Of a stretch of 64,000 nucleotides of DNA, positions 10,601 to 24,500 are shown one piece after another. Below the pieces are notes generated by a model that did no database searches, was not told where the DNA came from, and saw only the letters and a program-made list of their open reading frames with translations. Position numbers and translations under genes: made by a program. This DNA is from Nematopogon swammerdamellus (Eukaryota > Arthropoda > Insecta > Lepidoptera > Adelidae): the NCBI GenBank assembly GCA_946902875.1, contig OX336350.1, positions 18,838,048 to 18,902,047 of the forward strand, in the 5' to 3' direction. Position 1 is the stretch's first letter. Every line of letters starts with the position of its first letter.

Positions 10601-13600
10601 TATTTTTAACTGACATAAGGGGGTTATTCTATACTAGCTTTTGCCCGCGGCTTCGCTCGCGTGAAATTCGTATTTCAAAGGAAGAACTAAGGGCGAGCTG
10701 GATTCAGGTACTTAAACGATAAACCGTCTCGAAGAAAGTGAGTAACTTTTTGAGGCCGAAGGCGGAGTTGCGTTCAGGAAGACGATAAACCTTCTCGAAG
10801 ACAGTAAGTAACTATGGGCGAGGCCGAAGGCCGAGCTGCGTTCAGGATGAGGGTACCCTTTTCGAAGAAAGTAAGTAATAGAGGGCGAGGCCGAAGGCCG
10901 AGCTGCGTTCAGGATGAAGGTAACCTTTTCGAAGAAAGTAAGTAACAGAGGGCGAGGCCGAAGGCCGAGCTGCGTTCAGGAAAACGATAAACCTTCTCGA
11001 AGACAGTAAGTAACTATGGGCGAGGCCGAAGGCCGAGCTGCGTTCAGGAAGACGATAAACCTTCTAGAAGACAGTAAGTAACTATGGGCGAGGCCGAAGG
11101 CCGAGCTGCGTTCAGGAAGAGGATAACCTTTCCGAAAAAAGTAACAGAGGGCGAGGCCGAAGGCCGAGCTTCGTCCAGGAAGACCATAAACATTCTCGGA
11201 GAAAGTAAGTTACAGAGGGCGAGGCCGAAGGCCGAGCTGCGTTCAGGAAGACGATAAACCTTTTCGAAGACAGTAAGTAACTATGGGCGAGGCCGAAGGC
11301 CGAGCTGCGTTCAGGAAGGGAATAAACCATCAATATATACTAATATATACTATATATATATATATACTAATAATAAATCTGTAAGGGATGGTCATGGAGT
11401 AAGTTACTTTGTTTTAGGAAATATTGAGTTTGTAGCCTCTATATATGATACTAAAGCTATATTGACGATTTTTAGAAATCTTTTCTGTATGTATGTATGT
11501 ATGTATGTATGTATGTTCCTCCATAACTCCTTAAGACATCATCCGAATTTGATGAAACTTAGTACAAGCCCATTTTACTATACGGGACACAGGATAGGCT
11601 AACTAAAATTCACTTCCGGCTACGCTAAGATGTGGCTCCCATACAAATCGAATCGAAATAAAAGCGGCGCGGTGCGGCGGCGGCGGTTTGTAGCTGCTAT
11701 CATGCGGAGGCTGGCGGCGGCGGAGGCGCGGGCGCGCGCGCGGCGCGGGGTGCGGTCTGGCCGAGCGCGGTGTGTGTATGCATTGTCTCGAGCCAGAGGT
11801 TTACTTCATTAGGTATTTATGTGATTAATTTTAGGTGCAAACCAAACAAATTTTAGGTAAAAGTGTTGTTGCAAGTCGATGTTAGCGGATATTGGACTGG
11901 ATAACTGGAGTTCCTATTTGATTTAAGTTATTTGATCGTATGTTTATTACATTGTACATAGTGTAGTATGCGCGCACTATTAGCGAAAAGATTCTTATTT
12001 TTACCCGACTACGGCGAAGCGAAAATGAGAGTTATGTGTTTGACCGGTATGTATGTATGTATGTATGTATGTATGTATGTATGTATGTATGTATGTATGT
12101 ATGTATGTATGTATGTATGTATTATGTATGTATGTATGTATGTATGTATGTATGTATGTATGTATGTATGTATGTATGTATGTATGTATGTATGTATGTA
12201 TGTATGTATGTATGTATGTATGTATGTATGTATGTATGTTCATCTGTTCCCTCATACATAACTTCGAAACACTTATCATAATTTGACAAATGAGGTATCG
12301 TTGGATGCGTCTTGACGCTGGATAGAGGCTATGTGACGTCCCATAAAATTGTATATGGCGCCCTCTAAAGGACATAAAGTCATGACGTAAAAAAATTTTT
12401 TTTAATGATGCCGTCTTGGGGATCAAATGAAAGGGCTTAATTAACACATTTCAAAAATTTATATATTGTTAGCTGTTGCTTTCGGATTTACTTGCATGCA
12501 TCCGATAATTGGGAATAATTTCTAAAATCAGGCCTCACTCCGAACCTACCCAAAATACATCCTACTAATATTATAAACGCGAAAGTTTGTGAATGAGTTG
12601 CGTTCAGGAAGACGATAAACGTACTCAAAGAAAGTAAGTAACTAATGGCGAGGCCGAAGGCCGAGCTGCGTTCGGGAAGACTATAAACCTTCTCGAAGAA
12701 AGTAAGTAATAAAAGGCGAGGCCGAAGGCCTAGCTGCGTTCAGGAAGATTCTAAACCTTCTCGAAGAAACCAAGTAACAAAGGGCGAGGCCGAAGGCCGA
12801 GCTGCGTTCAGGAAGAGGATAAACATTCTCGAAGACAGTAAGTAACTATGGGCGAGACCGAAGGCCGAGATGTGTTCAGGAAGAAGATAAACATTTTCGA
12901 AGAAAGTAAGTAACAAAGAAGTTACTTTCTTCAAGAAGATTTATGGTCTTCCTGAACGCAGCTCGGTCTTCGGACTCGCTCACTGTTACTTACATTCTTC
13001 GAAAAGGTTATCGTCTTCCTGAACGAAGCTCGGCCTTCGGCCTCGCCCTTTGTTACTTACTTTATTAAAGATGGTTTATTCCCTTCCTGAACGCAGCTCG
13101 GCCTTCGGCCTCGCCCATAGTTACTTACTGTCTTCGAAAAGGTTTATCGTCTTCCTGAACGCAGCTCGGCCTTCGGCCTCGCCCTCTGTAACTTACTTTC
13201 TCCGAGAATGTTTATGGTCTTCCTGAACGAAGCTCGGCCTTCGGCCTCGCCCTCTGTTACTTTTTTCGAAAAGGTTATCCTCTTCCTGAACGCAGCTCGG
13301 CCTTCGGCCTCGCCCATAGTTACTTACTGTCTTCTAGAAGGTTTATCGTCTTCCTGAACGCAGCTCGGCCTTCGGCCTCGCCCATAGTTACTTACTGTCT
13401 TCGAGAAGGTTTATCGTTTTCCTGAACGCAGCTCGGCCTTCGGCCTCGCCCTCTGTTACTTACTTTCTTCGAAAAGGTTACCTTCATCCTGAACGCAGCT
13501 CGGCCTTCGGCCTCGCCCATAGTTACTTACTGTCTTCGAGAAGGTTTATCGTTTTCCTGAACGCAGCTCGGCCTTCGGCCTCGCCCTCTATTACTTACTT

Positions 13601-15540
13601 TCTTCGAAAAGGGTACCCTCATCCTGAACGCAGCTCGGCCTTCGGCCTCGCCCATAGTTACTTACTGTCTTCGAGAAGGTTTATCGTCTTCCTGAACGCA
13701 ACTCCGCCTTCGGCCTCAAAAAGTTACTCACTTTCTTCGAGACGGTTTATCGTTTAAGTACCTGAATCCAGCTCGCCCTTAGTTCTTCCTTTGAAATACG
13801 AATTTCACGCGAGCGAAGCCGCGGGCAAAAGCTAGTCTTTAATAAAGTAAGTAACAAAGGGCGAGGCCGAAGGCCGAGCTTCGTTCAGGAAGACGATAAC
13901 CTTTTCGAAGAATGTAAGTAACAGTGAGCGAGTCCGAAGACCGAGCTGCGTTCAGGAAGACCATAAATCTTCTTGAAGAAAGTAACTTCTTTGTTACTTA
14001 CTTTCTTCGAAAATGTTTATCTTCTTCCTGAACACATCTCGGCCTTCGGTCTCGCCCATAGTTACTTACTGTCTTCGAGAATGTTTATCCTCTTCCTGAA
14101 CGCAGCTCGGCCTTCGGCCTCGCCCTTTGTTACTTGGTTTCTTCGAGAAGGTTTAGAATCTTCCTGAACGCAGCTAGGCCTTCGGCCTCGCCTTTTATTA
14201 CTTACTTTCTTCGAGAAGGTTTATAGTCTTCCCGAACGCAGCTCGGCCTTCGGCCTCGCCATTAGTTACTTACTTTCTTTGAGTACGTTTATCGTCTTCC
14301 TGAACGCAACTCATTCACAAACTTTCGCGTTTATAATATTAGTAGGATGTATTTTGGGTAGGTTCGGAGTGAGGCCTGATTTTAGAAATTATTCCCAATT
14401 ATCGGATGCATGCAAGTAAATCCGAAAGCAACAGCTAACAATATATAAATTTTTGAAATGTGTTAATTAAGCCCTTTCATTTGATCCCCAAGACGGCATC
14501 ATTAAAAAAAATTTTTTTACGTCATGACTTTATGTCCTTTAGAGGGCGCCATATACAATTTTATGGGACGTCACATAGCCTCTATCCAGCGTCAAGACGC
14601 ATCCAACGATACCTCATTTGTCAAATTATGATAAGTGTTTCGAAGTTATGTATGAGGGAACAGATGAACATACATACATACATACATACATACATACATA
14701 CATACATACATACATACATACATACATACATACATACATACATACATACATACATACATACATACATACATACATACATACATACATACATACATACATA
14801 CATACATACATAATACATACATACATACATACATACATACATACATACATACATACATACATACATACATACATACCGGTCAAACACATAACTCTCATTT
14901 TCGCTTCGCCGTAGTCGGGTAAAAATAAGAATCTTTTCGCTAATAGTGCGCGCATACTACACTATGTACAATGTAATAAACATACGATCAAATAACTTAA
15001 ATCAAATAGGAACTCCAGTTATCCAGTCCAATATCCGCTAACATCGACACTTTTACCTAAAATTTGTTTGGTTTGCACCTAAAATTAATCACATAAATAC
15101 CTAATGAAGTAAACCTCTGGCTCGAGACAATGCATACACACACCGCGCTCGGCCAGACCGCACCCCGCGCCGCGCGCGCGCCCGCGCCTCCGCCGCCGCC
15201 AGCCTCCGCATGATAGCAGCTACAAACCGCCGCCGCCGCACCGCGCCGCTTTTATTTCGATTCGATTTGTATGGGAGCCACATCTTAGCGTAGCCGGAAG
15301 TGAATTTTAGTTAGCCTATCCTGTGTCCCGTATAGTAAAATGGGCTTGTACATGGCAAATTCGGATGATGGCTTAAGGAGTTATGGAGGAACATACATAC
15401 ATACATACATACATACATACAGAAAAGATTTCTAAAAATCGTCAATATAGCTTTAGTATCATATATAGAGGCTACAAACTCAATATTTCCTAAAACAAAG
15501 TAACTTACTCCATGATCATCCCTTACAGATTTATTATTAG

Positions 15541-15586
<46 letters not shown>

Positions 15587-18500
15587 ATGTGAAGCTAAAC
15601 AACTTCTGTGAAGAAAAAAATTTTTTTTGAAACAAAAAAAAATATGTGTTCCATACAAATTTTTAATACCTATTCTCAAAATGTATGGAGAAAAAAAAAT
15701 TGTTTTCTTCAAATAAAAAAGTCGTAGAACAAAAATTTTTCTATTTCACGTACAGAATCACCCCCTTTCGGGTTTTACGGTTGGGGTTGCAACACCGTGT
15801 ATAATTAGGTATGTTTGTCAGCCTCGATAGCTCAGTGGTGCAGACAGTCGATTGTCGCTATTGATTGTTAAGCAACGCTGGGCCGGTCAGTACTTGGATG
15901 GGTGATCGCTCTACCGTTGGAGGCTGACCGTGGCTCGGATTCCACGTAAAACTGTAGGTCCCTTCCCTTCTTACCTTACTAGGTTGTAGGGTTCGTGTTA
16001 ACCGTCCAGTTTAGTGTAGCCGACACGAAATGAAGGGAAGCACCGGCATGGCGCCTATTTCATTTTGTGTTATGGGTTGACATCACGGATGTTGCAGGTT
16101 ATGTAGCCAACCGTGTCAGTTTCCATAAAAAAAGGGCCAAAGCACACGCGCTGATGAGTCAATAGTACATATCACCTCCGAGCACAGTCAGTCAGTCAGT
16201 CAGTCAGTCAGTCAGTGTGTAAGCGTCCACTGCTGGACATACGCCTCTCCAATTTTCCTCCAGTCCTTCCGGCCTTCAGCGATACGGAACCACTGATTTC
16301 CACCGGCGTACTTGATGTCGTCGTCCCACCTGGCGGGTGGTCTTCCCACACTCCATTTTCCTGTCCACGGCCGCCAGTGTAGGACACGGTTACTCCAACG
16401 GTCATCGTCTCTTCGGCTAACGTGCCCAGCCCACTACCACTTGCGCTTAGCCACCCGGTGTCCAATATCTACTACTTGGTGCGTCCGAGTACAACTGACG
16501 ATCAATTAAACTAGATTAGAACATGGCAGAGGCTGGTTATGAGGCCATCTTTCATCCAGTTAGCTGGTACTGACCCAGTCTTGACCGTAGACCCATATTT
16601 GGTAAGCCTACGACCTGGTAAGTGACAAGGGAAGGTATATATAACTTTACACCGGTTACGAACGGCGAATCAGGAATTAAGAGGATTCATAATATGGCAA
16701 ATCAAAAATTCGAGTCGGCGGCACTGAGCAATCGAGCGCAGTGCTCGCGACCCTTTTACTCCCACATGGAGCGCGCGTGAATTTTGTAGTTTTTGTATGT
16801 TTAAAAATTATTAGGATTTGTTTTTTTTTTATTGAAATAATGCTGTTTTAGTGTCTAGAAAATTTAATTCCCGATATAATGAAGACAATTTTATTCCAAA
16901 ATAATTATCCAATATGGAGCTAGCTCGACATAAGAAATTAAAATAGAGTCACATTCAGACATTTTTTTCACCATGAAAAAATACTGTAAATTTAAAAAGC
17001 TTGCTTCAGTGTTTAGCACATATTATCTAGCTTTAAAAAAAATATTTTTTTCATATTATATACTTCATAGTACTAAGAACACATTCAAAAAAGATGTTAT
17101 AAAAAATATTTTGCTAAAAAGAAAACAGTAATCATTATAAACAACCTATACTAAAAAAAAATGTTTATTATAATATTTGAGTCTAAAATCATTTTAGTTA
17201 CATTTCATTATCTTTATTTATTCAATTTATTTATTATACATTATTTATTTATACTTCTTATTTATTTATTTTTTCTCTTTATTTTATACGAAATGTCAAC
17301 TGTATTAATTTCTTTGTTTCACGGCACTGTGGTACAACAATTTTTGTAAATGTAAACACGAGAAAATCTTTTACTGGTTTAGTAATTTATGTGAAAAACC
17401 GCTTGCAACTATATGTATGTACTATAAACTGTTGATTTTCCAAATATAATAAAATAAAATAAAATAAAATAGAACTAAATTGTTGTTTGAAATTTTGAAA
17501 TTTTCGTTGTTTTGCCATATTATGAATCCTCATAAGAAGGACAAGCAAGGCCTGGCTGTGATGTCTCACTCACTTGAGATTCAAGTGTCTCGGCGGAGTT
17601 GTAGTGTTGGGCTCCTGCAGGTGCCGGATATCCGACATGACATCTCTTAATGCCGAATCCTGTTCCGGTTTATTCTGGAAACAGTTGAGAATTTTTGTAC
17701 TATTAATATAGGTATTAAAGAGGTCAATTATCAGAAAAAAAAAATATAAAAGCCGCCTTCAAAAATGTATGAAATAAAAAAATAAAAATCGAACCCTAGA
17801 GTTGAAGGCGGTCGGTTATTTTTGCTTGCTTTAGCACCACCGCCTTCAACTCTAGGGTTCGATTTTTATTTTTTTATTTCATACATTTTTGAAGGCGGTT
17901 TTTATATTTTTTTAAATAGTTTTTTATTTCACAGTTTTTTTAGTAATTTTTATTTGCTATTAATGTACTCGGCGGAATCGCTCGGCCTTCGGCCTCGCGA
18001 TTCCGCCTCGCTTTCCAATCCGATCTTGACCAAAAAAAAAATTGGACCACCTTGGAGCTAGACTGAACCGAACACAAAAAGAATCATCGAAATCGGTTCA
18101 CAATTGGGGAAGATATTGCTGATCATACATAAAAAAAAATACATACAGCCGAACATAGAACCTCCTCCTTTTTTGAAGTCGGTTAAAAATAGATTTTACG
18201 AACACCCATGTCGCCCCCATTAGTTCGAATACGCACACACAATTACCACACGCTGTATCCCGACAATCTGGGTAAGCAGAGTGAACGGAATTGTGCTGCA
18301 GGTACTCTTGCAAATTACAGCACAACACAGACCACCACGTTTAGCAAAGTATTCGGACAAGATAACTATCAAGCAACAAGTAAGGCACGAAGATCCACCA
18401 TGTAAACATATAGGACACCCACATGCAGCGGCATGACTCGGCGGAAAGACCGTGCCAAGGTGAGAGGTGGCTATCCTGTCGCCCTTTAGCACGGCGTCTT

Positions 18501-21500
18501 GGTCGCCTTTTACGACATGCACGGGGAGAGATGCAGTGGGGCTATTATTTTTAAGTACCCGCCCCACACGGTACCTTTCGATTCCACCTTTTCCACGGCT
18601 TCGGATTCCACGTTAAACTGTAGGTCACTTCCTTTCTAGGTGGTAGGGTTTATACAAAGAGTTTGTATTACGTCGCTGCGACGTAATTCAAACTCTTTGG
18701 GTTTATATTTTCTAGGTGGGAGGGTGCTGGCGCGGGAACGGTCGGGATCGAAAAACTCATCTCCGCGCATCTCCTCGCTCCGCGCACTCGTCCCTGCTCG
18801 CTCACTCACCGCGCGCCTTTCATTCCCACTTTCGTGCGGAACATTAGATCCTTTTACACTAAATAAATCAACTACACTCCGTTCATCCTAGCAACTAATG
18901 CTGAGCGGTTTCTCTTTCTCTGTACTTCTCACTCTCGCAAAGGGTAATTGAAGTGACTGTGAACTGAGGTTATGAATATAGTTTAATTTAAACAATTTAT
19001 TGAATTATTGTTTATTTATTTGATGAATGAAAATTTTGCAATAAACCAGTTTATTTTTATTTTTTGCTTGGAATCAAGTTAAATATTTATATTTTCACTA
19101 TAAATTATGTAATATTAAAATGATATATTATTTAAATTTTGTGCATAAGCTACTTACTTCAGCTGTTCGTTCTATTGTAGGTGGATAAGTTAATCCACCA
19201 ACACAAATTAATATACAAAACTTCAAAATAACACGTGAAAAATATGCAAAACAATTAATACGTTATTATTATGACGCGTAGGAAAGGCTACTGATTGTAA
19301 TGCGTCGACTGACCGGCCGACTGCACCTGGCTGCCTGAAACCTTCTCAGAATAAAAACGCAACACTAACTCCAGGCGCAGCGGCGCACGCGCCGTTATGG
19401 TTTTGAGATGACTTTCGCATACACCTATGACTCACAAACACAACGTTGTGTCCTGTGTAAAGAAGAGTAATAACCGTTGCGAGAGCGAGAAACCGCTCCG
19501 CATTAGTTGCTAGGATGAACGGAGTATAGTTTGTATGAAAACTGTAACTTTTTATTTAAATGGAATTAAAAGAAAAGTGATTTGACTTTTTTTGTTACTA
19601 TTGATCCCAATAATCATTTCCTAAATTTAATATAGTGACAACACCGTCTATATAAAAAAATAAATACGTATCATTTAAAATTCGCCCCGTGGTTTATGTA
19701 TGACGTATCTACGGGTGTGAAATGTGGACTCGGACGCTGTTGTGAACAGGTTGAAAGTTGCCCAGCGAGCATTGGAGCGAGACACGCTGGGAATAAGTTT
19801 TGCTCTCAATCTTTCATACACTAAATTGTGCCTCTCACTCCAACAATGCGCGTTTTATTTTATTATGAAGAAATTATACAACTTATAAAAAAATCCTATG
19901 GGAGAAGCATGCATGATACAATTATTAATGCTTTTCAATAAAAATATTTGGTACTCCACACATAATAATAAAAAAAAACAAAACCGTAATTTTTTTTTTT
20001 TTTTATTGAAACTGACACGGTTGGCTACATCACCTACAACATCCGTGATGTCAGCCCATAACACCGGGTGAACTTGGTGCCACGTCAGTGCTTCCCTTCG
20101 GTCGTGCCGGCTACACTGAACTGGACGGAAAACACAAACTATTTACTTAGCCGTTTCGACCGACCTTACATTCAGTGCGGTGGTACCAACCCGGGCGGGT
20201 AAAACCCTACCACCTAGTAATATAAGAAGGGAGTCATATCCCTTAGTCGCCTTTTACGACATACACGGGGAGAGATGCAGTGGGGCTATTCTTTTAAAGT
20301 ACCGGCCCCACACGGTACAGAATATATTACAGTAATAAACTCTTAGTTTTTTTTTATTATTATATGTGGAGTACCTTTTGTTTTATTGAAAAACATTAAT
20401 AATTTTATCATGCCTGTTTCTCCCAGAGGAATATAAGTTGTATAATTTCTTCATAATAAAATATAATGTATGAAAAACGGCCAATGTCAGAAGGAGAAGG
20501 TAAATTTATAAAGGCGTCGCTGGTAGGTATGATGAACTCACCATTGCCAAAACTGCAACGACTGTCAGCCCGTCTTCATGGTGGAGTGCTTCCTCCATAC
20601 TGAGATCGCTGCGACGATGCACGAAGTGTATCTCTAATGGGTAGCTGCAGGATTTAAAAAAAAATTGGGTTCCGTATCCATACAGAAGCCTATTAAGCCT
20701 ATTAAGCCTACGCCCCGTCCGTCTGTCTGACCGTCCGTCCGTCCTAAGACTGTATCTTTTGAACCGTATTTTTTTTTATTATTTTTTTTTATTGAAACTG
20801 ACACGGTTGGCTTCATCACCTACAACATCCGTGATGTCAGCCCATAACACCGGGTGTACTTGGTGCCACGTCAGTGCTTCCCTTCGGTCGTGCCGGCTAC
20901 ACTGAACTGGACGGAAAACACAAACTATTTACATAGCCGTTTCGACCGACCTTTCATCCAGTGCGGTGGTAACAACCCGGGCGGGCTAAACCCTACCACC
21001 TAGTGATATAAGAAGGGAGCCACATCACTTAGTCGCCTTTTACGACATACACGGGGAGAGATGCAGTGGGTCTATTCTTTTAAAGTACCGGCCCCACACG
21101 GTACTGTATCTTTTGAACCGTATTAGGTAGCCGGTTTAAATTTTCACAGAATATGTGTTATTATGCCGTATGTGCCAACAAATAATAAAACCGGCCAAGT
21201 GCGAGTCGGACTCGCGCGCCGAGGTTTCCGCACCACAAAAAAAAAAACACGTTTCTTGTACGGGAACCCCCCTTAATTTTTTACTTTTTCAATTTTTTAT
21301 TATTATTTGTTGTTATTATATGTATCGTGTGGGGACGGTACTTTAAAAGAATAGCCCCACTGCATCTCTCCCCGTGTATGTCGTAAAAGGCGACTAAAGG
21401 ATATGACTCGCTTCTTATATTACTAGGTGATACGGTTTAACCCGCCTGGGTTGGTACCACCGCACTGAATGGAAGGTCGGTCGAAACGGCTATGTAAATA

Positions 21501-24500
21501 GTTTGTATTTTCCGTCCAGTTCAGTGTAGCCGGCACGACCGAAGGGAAGCACTAACGTGGCACCAAGTTCACCCGGTGTTATGGGTTGACATCACGGATG
21601 TTGTAAGTCATGTAGCCAACCGTGTCAGTTTAAATAATAATTTCGCCATAATAACACATATTTTGTGAAAATTTAAATCGGCTACATATTACGGTTCAAA
21701 AGATACAGTCTTAGGACGGACGGACAGACGGACGGACAGACAGACAGATAGACGTCGTCGTAGGCTTAGTAATAGACTTCCGTACGGGATACGGAAACCT
21801 AAAAAAGGTAAAAGTAACAAAAATTAAGGTGGGTCCCCATACAATAAACGTGCTGAAACCCGATTAGTACATTATGCTACCTAATAAATAATAGATGGCA
21901 CCACAGGCATTTATATTTTGCATTACAGAAAGACACAAGATAGACCGAGATCCGTTCGTTGAACCGTCCGTCTCTTGAACCGTAATAGGTAGTCCGTTGA
22001 AATTTTCACAGAATATGCGATATAACAACAAATAATAATAAGAAAAGTAAAAAATTCACGGGGGTTCCCATAGAAGAAACTAAAAAGTGTATGCGCGCGC
22101 GCCATCTACCGAATAGAGTATGAAGCATTTTAACGAATCATGAATTTTAACTAATATGAAGCATTTCATAAACACGCCATAGATGGCGTGAGTGGCGCTG
22201 ACCATGACATGGCGATACGGTACCCTCGGTGCGCGAGTTCGATTCGCACTTGGCCGGTTTTTTTTTACAGGTATGGATGGTATAACGGAGGTACAGAACC
22301 CTCCGTTCGCGAGTAAAACTCGTACTCATACTTCCCTTGCCCCTTACTAGGTGGTAGGCTCAAATTGTAGCCGACTGGGTTGCTACCACCGTACTGGATG
22401 TAAGATGGCCGCATAGCGGCCTCGGTTGTGTTTCCTCTAGTCCAGTATAGGCAGCAATCCAGGGAAGTCTCCGGTATGGCACCTACCTACTTGGAGGTGA
22501 TATTGGCTGGTCAGAGCATGTGCTTTGACCCCTCTGACTCAGCCACCCATACCGGATTAAATAAAAAAGATACATAATGTAATGTTTGAAATTTTAAAAC
22601 AAACTAACATAAACAAAAATTCACATCATTATGCGGAGCAATATTTTTCCTCCCAAGTACAGTCTCGGTTGCTTCAAGAGGGGCGGCGTGAACAGGCACC
22701 TGTCAGGCTGGCATGGCATTCGCAACCCCCGCATACGACCCTTCTTGGAGATGATATTGGCTGGTCAAAGCATGTGCTTTGGCCCCTCTGACTAAGTCAC
22801 CCTTACATAAAATTAAAAAAAAATACTCGACCGATTCGTTTTAATTGAGTTAAAATAAGACTTACGTATGGCCATTGAAAGTGTGCTCACTTTCCCGATG
22901 GAAGTGGAACGAATCCAGTGTATACACAATTTTCTTCAGAGGGCCGCCTCTCAGTAGTGTCCCGGCGCGGAACTTTCCCGTAACGATGAAATTCACTGAG
23001 CAGACAATTTTTTTTTAATGGAAACTTGCACGGTTGGCTACATCAAAGAAAATTAAATCAAAATATGTTTCAGTTTTTGAACCCGTAGGCCTCACGCACT
23101 CTATGTACTTGCGCGCGCTAACTACCTACCGCCCGACGGGCCGCCGCCGGCGGTCTATTTCAGTGGTAATTCGTTAGCCGCGCGAAGTATACATAGACGC
23201 TCGCCGCGCAGCTGCAAAGCAATAACCACTTTACACTCGATCGTTAAGGTACATTTTCGCACGCAGCGATTGGCGACGTGAAACAGTAGGCTATTAAAGC
23301 CCGAAGGTAGGAACCTTTTCTATGGAGTGATTTATCTGTTACGAAGTAACTATTAAGTAATCTGTGCCGTAGGCCTGAGTAGGGATGACGGGAAGAGACC
23401 TGACGGGATGACGCTGACACCTTGGTCCGGAGACAGGGCTCTGGTGTGGGACGCTACGTGCGCAGATACTTTGGCTGATTCCCACGTATTTGCGTCTTCA
23501 CGGACAGCTGGCGCCGCTGCCGAATCATCCACTCGCTCAAAGCACCAAAAATACTCGGCAATTAAAGCTAATTATGACTTCCTCGCATTCGCCGTCGAGA
23601 CTATGGGTGCTTGGAGTAAAGAATAAAAAAAAAATTGTTAGGTCAATAGGTTCAAAATTATCGGAAATGTCAGGAGTAACTAACTGCGAAACATTCCTTA
23701 GGCAACGGATAGCCCTCGGTGGCCCTCGCTATCCAGCGTGGAAATGCAGCGAGTGTTTTAGATACCCTTCGCGGTCATTTCGGGGACAAATTAAACGACA
23801 TTTTGACATTGGAAATATATTTTCGATTGCTTCAGTATAGGCCCCGATTTCCAGAAACAGTGAGAATTGGCCCTGGTGTCGTGAGTTTTAAGGTATTAGG
23901 TATTAAGGTTTACGTGAATATTTAGGGTGCCAAATGACGCGTATCGACGAGAGCTAGAAGATTGTAAAAAAAATATTTAATTTTTTTTAGAGTTTTTGAG
24001 AAAATCGCAAAAAACCGCTTAAAATGGCCGTTTTTAGGGGGTTTAAGGTAGTAGATAAGTAAGATTGAGAAGATGGAAGGGATTTAGGGTAGGGGAGGTG
24101 TGTAAGATGGGTGAGGGGGAGGGGTGAGGGAGGGAGGGGGAAGCAGTTGAACAAGGGCTGAGATAGGGGGGGATAGAAGTGGCGGTGGGAGGGATAGCGA
24201 GGGTGGAGAAGGGAGGGGTGGATTGGAGGAGAGCGGGATAGGAAGGGAGAAGCGAGTGAGGCGAGGGAGGATGGAGGGAGGGAAGGGAGGAGGAAGAGGG
24301 TAAGGAAAAGGGAGGAGGGGGAAAGAGTGGGAGGTAGGAAGGAGGTGGGAGGGGAAGATGAAAGGAAGGAGGGGGGACGGAGGGAGTGGGGGATGGGGGA
24401 AAGACGGGGAGTAAGGGGAGCGAGGTAGAAGGGAGAGGGGAAGGAGGGAATTAGGGAGAGAGGTAGGCAGATAACGAGGTTAAAGAGAAGGGGAAAGAGG

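Larger units (their letters stand above)
10634..15587 (-). mobile_element. Helitron (outer copy), minus strand, split by a second copy
   Basis: The outer element reads on the minus strand from 15587 (A|TCAATATAT) to 10634 (AAAAGCTAG|T). It consists of 13836-15587 plus 10634-11329 (2448 bp) once the inner copy is removed. Flanks TTCTATA and TGTGAAG join to the sequence seen uninterrupted at 50981, showing insertion between A and T without target duplication, the Helitron mode. It has no Rep/helicase, so it is non-autonomous. Confidence 0.85.
20665..21800. repeat. Repeat family C, plus and minus copies with two SINE insertions
   Basis: A plus copy (20665-20770 resuming at 21103-21185) meets a minus copy (21187-21322 resuming at about 21631-21800). 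Each half is interrupted by a SINE-A. The halves share AATATGTGTTATTATG and the GACGGACAGACGG run. Confidence 0.7.

Noticed and set aside
12001..12447. Long YVCM/THTYI reading frames (also at 14460-14955)
   Set aside because: They are translations of the (GTAT)n/(ACAT)n microsatellites, open in every frame on both strands.
10680..14310. CRISPR-like array of regularly spaced repeats
   Set aside because: The 68-bp units are contiguous minisatellite units in a eukaryotic Helitron with no unique spacers.
9797..15587. Treating the large inverted repeats as one assembly error
   Set aside because: The Helitron arms differ by several indels and in microsatellite length, and the ends follow Helitron rules. 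The 260-bp perfect repeat remains open to this doubt.
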